Of a stretch of DNA of 64,000 nucleotides, positions 59,432 through 64,000 are shown piece after piece (the first letter of the stretch is position 1; every line of letters starts with the position of its first letter). Below the pieces are notes generated by a model. The model had not been told where the DNA came from, made no database searches, and worked only from the letters and a program-made list of their open reading frames with translations. Source of the stretch: Kribbella sp. ALI-6-A. GTDB taxonomy: Bacteria; Actinomycetota; Actinomycetes; Propionibacteriales; Kribbellaceae. A program made the position numbers and the translations under genes. Where the stretch lies: the NCBI RefSeq assembly GCF_001984195.1, contig NZ_MTQN01000011.1, positions 124,001 through 188,000 of the forward strand, given 5' to 3'.

Positions 59432-60391
59432 GTGGCTCGCATGGCTCGTGTCCGGTCCACGGACGAAGGTATCGACGGCAAGGACAGCGTCGGTCTCTAC
59501 CTGGAAGAGATCGCGCGCACTCCTCTGCTGACCGCGGAAGAAGAAGTCGAGCTCGCTGAGACGGTCGAGGCAGGACTCCTGGCGGAGCAGCTGTTGGCCG
59601 AGGGGCGGGTTGGACGTAAGAAGGGCGGCGCGCCCAAGTACGCGACGCAGGAAGAGCTGGAGTGGCTGGCCGAGGAAGGCCAGCGCGCGCAGCAGCGGTT
59701 CGTCACCGCGAACCTGCGGCTCGTGGTCTCGATCGCGCGCCGGTACGGCCGTTCCCAGATGCCGCTGCTGGACCTGGTCCAGGAGGGCAACACCGGACTG
59801 ATCCGCGCGGTGGAGAAGTTCGACTACCGCAAGGGCTTCAAGTTCTCGACGTACGCGACCTGGTGGGTGCGCCAGGCCATCACCCGCGGGATCGCGCAGC
59901 AGGCCCGAGTGGTCCGGCTGCCGGTGCACGTGGTGGAGCAGCTGAACCAGATCGGCTCGGCCCGGCGGACGCTGGAGCGCAAGCTCGGGCGTGAGCCGGA
60001 GATGGACGAGATCGCGGCGGAGCTGGACCTGGACGAGGAGCGGGTCAGTGAACTGATCCGGATCGGCCGGGACCACATCAGCCTGGACAACCCGATCGAC
60101 GACGAGGGCGAGACCTCGCTGGGCGACCTGATCGCGGCCGAGACCGCGCCGGGCCCCGACCAGCTGGTCGCGGACGCGTCGGACCGCTCCGGACTGTTCA
60201 GCCTGGTCGACCAGCTCGACCCGCGCTCGGCCGATGTGATCCGCCGCCGGTACGGCCTGCACGACGGCCGCCAGGCCAAGCTGGCCGACATCGGCGCGGT
60301 GCACGGCATCTCCGCCGAGCGGGTGCGCCAGATCGAGCGCGAGGCGCTGGGGCGCCTGCGCCTGCTGGCCGACCCGACCCTGGCCGCCTAG
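59432..60391 (+). CDS. Group 2 sigma-70 factor (SigB/HrdD-like)
   Basis: The 319-residue sigma factor is closely related to the principal sigma but lacks the Lys/Ala-rich extension. It starts with region 1.2 (DSVGLYLEEIARTPLL) and has intact regions 2 (NLRLVVSIARRYGRSQM, LVQEGNTGLIRAVEKFDYRKGFKFSTYATWWVRQAI), 3, and 4 (AERVRQIEREALGRLRLL). It is a nonessential-type or stress sigma factor by family. GTG 59432 is supported by AAGGGAG six bases upstream; ATG 59441 is an alternative. It is followed by its own terminator. It lies 18 kb from the principal sigma gene, like the sigA/sigB neighbourhood in mycobacteria. Confidence 0.92.
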   Translation: MARMARVRSTDEGIDGKDSVGLYLEEIARTPLLTAEEEVELAETVEAGLLAEQLLAEGRVGRKKGGAPKYATQEELEWLAEEGQRAQQRFVTANLRLVVSIARRYGRSQMPLLDLVQEGNTGLIRAVEKFDYRKGFKFSTYATWWVRQAITRGIAQQARVVRLPVHVVEQLNQIGSARRTLERKLGREPEMDEIAAELDLDEERVSELIRIGRDHISLDNPIDDEGETSLGDLIAAETAPGPDQLVADASDRSGLFSLVDQLDPRSADVIRRRYGLHDGRQAKLADIGAVHGISAERVRQIEREALGRLRLLADPTLAA

Positions 60392-60432
60392 GTCTGAGCC
60401 GCCAGGCAGCCGCAGCCAACCAAACCCCCACC

Positions 60433-60468
60433 CAGGACCCCCGAGCCCGCCACGGCCCGGGGGTCCTG
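60433..60468. terminator. Hairpin terminator after the sigma gene
   Basis: An 11-bp perfect stem (CAGGACCCCCG at 60433-60443 with 60458-60468) has a 14-nt loop. It separates convergent genes. Confidence 0.8.
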
Positions 60469-60493
60469 TCGTGTGCAGAGGTTTCGAGCGCTG

Positions 60494-61294
60494 TCAGCTC
60501 TTCAGGCCGTAGAAACGGATCGGCGTGTTGGGTTCGAACCCGATCCGCGGGTAGACCGGGGCGCCGGCCTCGGTCGCGTGCAAGATGGCGCGCGTCAGCC
60601 CGGTCGCCCGCGCTCCCTCGTACAGCGCCTTGCGGGTGACCGCCTCGCCGTAGCCCCGGCGTTGCCACTCCGGATCGGTGGCGACCAGCGCGACGAACAG
60701 CCGGCCGTCCGCTTCGACCGCGCCGGCGCAGGTCACCGGCTGGTCGCCGCGCATCCCGAGGTAGGCGTGCACCTCCTTCTTCCAGAGCGTGGATCCGCTC
60801 AGGCCGTCGCGACCGGCCTCCAGCGGAAAGCCGTACGCGCGCGAGTTGAGATCGGCGTACGCCAGCAGCTGCTCGTCGGTGGTCACCCGGACGAACGTCA
60901 GGTCTGGGTGCACCGGCTCGGGCAGCGGAAGGATGTCTCCGGCCATCCCCACTCCCGGGAAGGCGAACTCGAGACCCGCCTGCTCGGCCGCCGACGCGAG
61001 CACCGCCTTGGCGTCATCGTCCAGCAGGTCCTCGAACAGCCACAGGAAGCCGGGCTGCTGCTTCGAGCGCATGATGTCCGCCGCCTGGCCGAGCTGCTGC
61101 CCGAGCGACTCCGGGTCGGGTTCGGCATCGGTCAACGTGATGCAGTTCCAGAAGGCGAACCGGCTGTCGGCCCAGCGCACGGCGATGCCGGGAAGGTCGC
61201 GCACATCCGCGTCGGCGGCACGGTCGAGCACCATCGCCCGCCACACCACGGCCAACTGGTTCACCGATTCGACGGACTTCGGCAGATCACTCAT
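60494..61294 (-). CDS. GNAT family N-acetyltransferase
   Basis: The 266-residue protein has a long, poorly conserved N-terminal half that resembles a degenerate GNAT fold, and a C-terminal GNAT domain (about 140-266) with VALVATDPEWQRRGYGEAVTRKAL as acetyl-CoA motif and PVYPRIGFEP as the closing strand. The double-GNAT layout is common in actinobacteria. The substrate is unknown. ATG 61294 has GGAG upstream; the frame remains open 5' of it. Confidence 0.82.
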   Translation of the reverse strand: MSDLPKSVESVNQLAVVWRAMVLDRAADADVRDLPGIAVRWADSRFAFWNCITLTDAEPDPESLGQQLGQAADIMRSKQQPGFLWLFEDLLDDDAKAVLASAAEQAGLEFAFPGVGMAGDILPLPEPVHPDLTFVRVTTDEQLLAYADLNSRAYGFPLEAGRDGLSGSTLWKKEVHAYLGMRGDQPVTCAGAVEADGRLFVALVATDPEWQRRGYGEAVTRKALYEGARATGLTRAILHATEAGAPVYPRIGFEPNTPIRFYGLKS

Positions 61295-61356
61295 CGCAGC
61301 TCCAGGGTCACTCGGGGAAGTCTCCGCACAGATCACGCTTCAGACGCCGGAAAAGT

Positions 61357-62073
61357 TCACCGGGCCCACGAATCGAGTACGGCGGGGAGCTCGGACAGGC
61401 GCTGGATGGTGGCGTCGGGGGCGCCCTCGGTGTGGCCGATCTGGTCGGTCGGGATGTTGCTGTGCGGGATGTGCACGGCGCGCATGCCGACGTTCTGGGC
61501 GCCCCAGACGTCGTCGAACAGCCGGTCGCCGACGAACACGCAGCGCGCCGGGTCGGAGGCGCCGGCGGCCCGCATGGCGGCCAGAAAGGTCTCCGGGTGC
61601 GGCTTGGTCCACGGCACCTCGCTGGTGTAGACCGCGCCGTCGAACAGCTCCAGCACGGCGTCTCGGGCGAAGATCTCCTCGTGCCGACGGCGGGACCAGA
61701 TCGTGTTCGACAGCACGCCGAGCCGGTAACCGCGGTCGCGCAGCTGCTTGAGCATGTCGACCGCGTCCGGGTCGAGCTCGGTGTGCGGGTGCCACTGACG
61801 CTCGTACTCCGCGAGCGCGGCCGGCGTCATCACCACCTCGGCGGCCAGACAGACGTCCTCCAGCGTCGTGCTGACGTGCTCGTCGCGCGACCGCAGCCAG
61901 GCGGCGTTCTCGGCGGCGACCAGCTTGGCCGCCAGCTCGTCGGCGCGCGGCTCGTCGATCACGGCGGCGACCGAGCGCCAGACGGCGTACAGGTCGATGT
62001 CGTGCCAGGTGGCCAGGGTGCCGCCCCAGTCGAACAGGACGGCCTCGATCGGTGCGGGAGTCAGCTTCGTCAC
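61357..62073 (-). CDS. HAD-superfamily hydrolase
   Basis: The 238-residue HAD phosphatase has nucleophile Asp in VLFDWGGTLATW (motif I), motif II VLSNTIW, the lysine in VPWTKPHPETFLAAM (motif III), and motif IV FVGDRLFDDVWGAQNVG. The cap is helical (C1). The first conserved strand starts close to GTG 62073; an upstream GTG or TTG would add 8-10 residues. The substrate is unknown. A gap of 62 nt separates it from the GNAT gene on the same strand. Confidence 0.85.
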   Translation of the reverse strand: MTKLTPAPIEAVLFDWGGTLATWHDIDLYAVWRSVAAVIDEPRADELAAKLVAAENAAWLRSRDEHVSTTLEDVCLAAEVVMTPAALAEYERQWHPHTELDPDAVDMLKQLRDRGYRLGVLSNTIWSRRRHEEIFARDAVLELFDGAVYTSEVPWTKPHPETFLAAMRAAGASDPARCVFVGDRLFDDVWGAQNVGMRAVHIPHSNIPTDQIGHTEGAPDATIQRLSELPAVLDSWAR

Positions 62074-62116
62074 GGCGGACAGGTTGCCAGATCGCACCGA
62101 CAAGCGCCGCTGGTTT

Positions 62117-63439
62117 TCACTGGCTGACCGTCGCCACCCGGCGGCGCTTGGCCAGCCACACCACGCTCACCGCGAAGAAGGCCAGGCACGGGATGTCGGT
62201 CAGCAGCAGGGTCCACGGCGCGCCACCCTGGTCGGCCCAGCCGTCGAGCTGACCAGTTGCCGCGGGCAACATGAAGGCGAGCAGGTTGTTCAGCGCGTGC
62301 AAGGCGATCGCGGCCTCGATGCCACCGGTGCGAACCGTCAGCCAGCCGACCGTCATCGCGAACAGGAAGATGTCGGCCATCGCCCAGCCGGTGTAGCCGT
62401 GCGCCGACACGAACAGCGCACTGCTGACGACCAGCGCCGGCCACGGCGTACGGAGCACCCGCCAGAGCACGCGGGTGACGGCGTTGCGGGCGTCGCTTCT
62501 CGGTGCGTAGGCGCCGATCGTCTGCACCAGCCAGCCGCGGAACACGAACTCCTCGGCCGCGGACTGGAACGGGACGAGCAGCAGGATCAGCAGCGCCGGG
62601 CCGATGAACGCGGCGAAGCCGACCCACGCGCCGTCGTCGGTCTGGACCGGGTCCGCGGTCGGGAAGACCAGCTCGACCAGCGTGCCCAACAGGTAGGACA
62701 GTGCGAGGTAGCCCAGGCCGGGCAGGCACGCGAGCAGCAGCCACTTCCAGCGGATCCGGTTGAGCACCGACGCGACGCTCCACGGCGGGCGGCGCTGGAT
62801 CAACCATGCGGTGAACGCGACCACGGGGGTGAGGATTCCGAGCATCACCAGCGTGCTGGCGAGGTTCTCCAGGTCGTTGGGAAAGAGGTTGTCGCCCTGG
62901 CTCTCCGGTACGTCGCCGGTGATCGCGCCGTGCACGATGGTCCAGACGACGAACAGACCGGCGGTGAGGACGAACGCGATAGCGGCCAGCATCAGCGTGC
63001 CGAGCAGCGGTCGCCACCACTTGTGGCGGACGTTGCGCGCGAGCTGGTGGAACGGCGTGCCCGGCGGCGCCGGGACCTGGCGTGGCTCGGGCGGCCGCAT
63101 GTTGTAGGGCACCGAGCCGTAGGGCTGCTGCCCGTACGGGGGTTGGCCGTACGGCGACTGCTGCGGGTAGGGCTGTTGCCCGTACGGCGGTTGCTGCTGC
63201 GGATACGGCGGGGGTTGCTGCGGGTACGGCGGCAGCTGGTAGGGCTGCTGCGGTGGCTGCCCGGTCCACGGCGGCGGCTGCTGGGGAGACCAGAAGCCCG
63301 GCCCGTCGCCGGGAAGCTGCTGCCCCTGGGGCATCGGCGGAGTCCCGTACCCAGGCTGCGGCGGTTGGTTGCGCGGATCCTGGGCAGGGTCGTGCGGTGG
63401 TTCGTTGGGTCCGTTCGGGGGCCCTGCCTGCGACGCCAT
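62117..63439 (-). CDS. CPBP (CAAX) membrane protease with Pro/Gln/Tyr-rich N-terminal tail
   Basis: The 440-residue protein has a cytosolic tail of about 112 residues made of short Pro, Gln and Tyr repeats (YPQQPPPYPQQQPPYGQQPYPQQ-like, written here in part), then eight or so helices. The CPBP glutamate-type intramembrane protease motifs are SAAEEFVFRGWL (motif 1), ALFVSAHGYTG (motif 2) and ALHALNNLLAFM (motif 3). It could process prenylated-type or other membrane substrates, or act in bacteriocin or stress functions. The ATG is at 63437-63439, divergent from a sugar symporter gene. Confidence 0.88.
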   Translation of the reverse strand: MASQAGPPNGPNEPPHDPAQDPRNQPPQPGYGTPPMPQGQQLPGDGPGFWSPQQPPPWTGQPPQQPYQLPPYPQQPPPYPQQQPPYGQQPYPQQSPYGQPPYGQQPYGSVPYNMRPPEPRQVPAPPGTPFHQLARNVRHKWWRPLLGTLMLAAIAFVLTAGLFVVWTIVHGAITGDVPESQGDNLFPNDLENLASTLVMLGILTPVVAFTAWLIQRRPPWSVASVLNRIRWKWLLLACLPGLGYLALSYLLGTLVELVFPTADPVQTDDGAWVGFAAFIGPALLILLLVPFQSAAEEFVFRGWLVQTIGAYAPRSDARNAVTRVLWRVLRTPWPALVVSSALFVSAHGYTGWAMADIFLFAMTVGWLTVRTGGIEAAIALHALNNLLAFMLPAATGQLDGWADQGGAPWTLLLTDIPCLAFFAVSVVWLAKRRRVATVSQ

Positions 63440-63535
63440 GCCGAGACTCTATGAGATCGGCTCAAGTCACGCCGCGTTCCACGCCCTGTGGACAATGCTC
63501 GACACGGGACCGGCGTTGTTTGACATGCTTCCGCC

Positions 63536-64000
63536 ATGCCGATCGAGCAGCAGGCCCGCCGGGTGCGGATCGGCTATGCCCTCGGCTCCGTGGCGACCGG
63601 TTCGTTCGCCACGGTTCCAGGTCTGCTGCTGCTCCCCTACCTGACCGACACCCTTGGTATCGCCGCCGGAGCCGCCGGAGCGATCGTGCTGCTGCCGAAG
63701 GCGCTCGACGTACTGCTCAACCCGGTTGCCGGCCGGATCAGCGACCATCACCAGTCGCCGCTCGGTCCGCGCCGGCCGTTCCTGCTCCGCGCCGGGCTCG
63801 CGCTGGCGATCTGCTTCGCGCTGCTGTTCGCCGCTCCCGATCTCGGTTCGAAAGCGCTGAACGCGACCTGGGTCCTGCTCGCCTTCCTCGCGTGCGCGAC
63901 GGCGTACGCGTTCTTCCAGGTGCCGTACGTCGCGATGCCGGCCGAGATCACCGACGACTACACCGAGCGGACCCGGCTGATGTCCTGGCGGGTCGCCTTC
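63536..64000 (+). CDS. GPH-type sugar:cation symporter (MFS), 3' end missing
   Basis: This is the first 155 codons of a transporter; the rest lies beyond the right edge. The visible part has four hydrophobic segments and the MelB/GPH pattern: RIGYALGSVATGSFATVPGLLLLPYLTDTLG, LDVLLNPVAGRISD (loop with Asp) and SPLGPRRPFLL, then FFQVPYVAMPAEITDDYTERTRLMSWR. It likely imports a glycoside with a cation. The ATG at 63536 was chosen by frame and family start. Confidence 0.8.
   Translation, partial: MPIEQQARRVRIGYALGSVATGSFATVPGLLLLPYLTDTLGIAAGAAGAIVLLPKALDVLLNPVAGRISDHHQSPLGPRRPFLLRAGLALAICFALLFAAPDLGSKALNATWVLLAFLACATAYAFFQVPYVAMPAEITDDYTERTRLMSWRVAF

Noticed and set aside
1..64000. Prophage, IS element or recent island
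   Set aside because: No integrase, transposase, attachment repeats or tRNA were seen, and base composition is even.

Overview
The window is chromosomal DNA from a very GC-rich, free-living actinobacterium. The evidence is frequent GTG starts, third positions almost always G or C, a principal sigma factor with a Lys/Ala-rich N-terminal extension, a second topoisomerase of the Streptomyces ParC/ParE type, and actinobacterial families such as DUF7455, DUF6412, DUF2630, an F420/PPOX enzyme and an LprG-type lipoprotein. The gene content fits Propionibacteriales (a Kribbella- or Nocardioides-like organism), but that placement is inference. I see no prophage, IS element, CRISPR array, rRNA or tRNA. 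Coding density is about 93%, and only three gaps exceed 300 nt.

Layout. 1-8.7 kb: the N-terminal part of a GNAT/acyl-CoA synthetase fusion (runs off the left edge), an ArsB/SLC13-type permease, a MACS-type acyl-CoA ligase, a FetB-like permease with a DUF2630 protein, a PPOX enzyme, a CoA-binding protein, and a NarL-type two-component system. 8.8-11.9 kb: an ABC ATPase and FtsX permease diverge from that kinase. They are followed by a tiny secreted protein made almost entirely of DSVRIT repeats. 12.2-20.5 kb: topoisomerase IV subunit A, an LprG/P55-like lipoprotein-MFS pair, a sucrase/ferredoxin-like protein, a beta-carbonic anhydrase and a GH127 enzyme. 20.5-29.4 kb: a Tat-exported beta-carbonic anhydrase, a secreted pyroglutamyl-peptidase-like protein with Ser in place of the catalytic Cys, an M36 metallopeptidase, a GNAT-HAD fusion and topoisomerase IV subunit B. 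29.8-34.4 kb: DUF7455, a divergent MocR/LysE pair and a glycogen-debranching-like enzyme. 34.4-37.9 kb: DUF456, a secreted DUF5666-like protein and an OmpR/EnvZ-type system, with the same 7-bp direct repeat in front of both the secreted protein and the regulator. 38-41 kb: a translationally coupled run of principal sigma factor, DUF6412 and YidC/Oxa1. 41.3-50.2 kb: DNA repair (HhH-GPD, DinB), stress protein, GCS2-type ligase, metallo-beta-lactamase-fold protein, DDAH, hemerythrin and an MFS-TetR drug-efflux pair. 50.2-55 kb: a tightly packed minus-strand cluster (SDR, saccharopine-dehydrogenase-like reductase, epoxide-hydrolase-like enzyme, YccF) facing a TetR regulator across two palindromic operators. 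55-64 kb: ExoIII, oligopeptidase B, a ricin-type lectin-like secreted protein, a group 2 sigma factor, GNAT, HAD, a CPBP protease with a Pro/Gln/Tyr-rich tail, and the start of a GPH-type sugar symporter.

The most interesting signals are the secreted DSVRIT-repeat protein beside an ABC/two-component module, the Cys-to-Ser pyroglutamyl peptidase, the duplicated CTGCCAG sites around the OmpR system, the twin TetR palindromes controlling a lipid-type oxidoreductase cluster, and the sigma-DUF6412-YidC coupling. All identifications come from reading the sequence; no database search was run.
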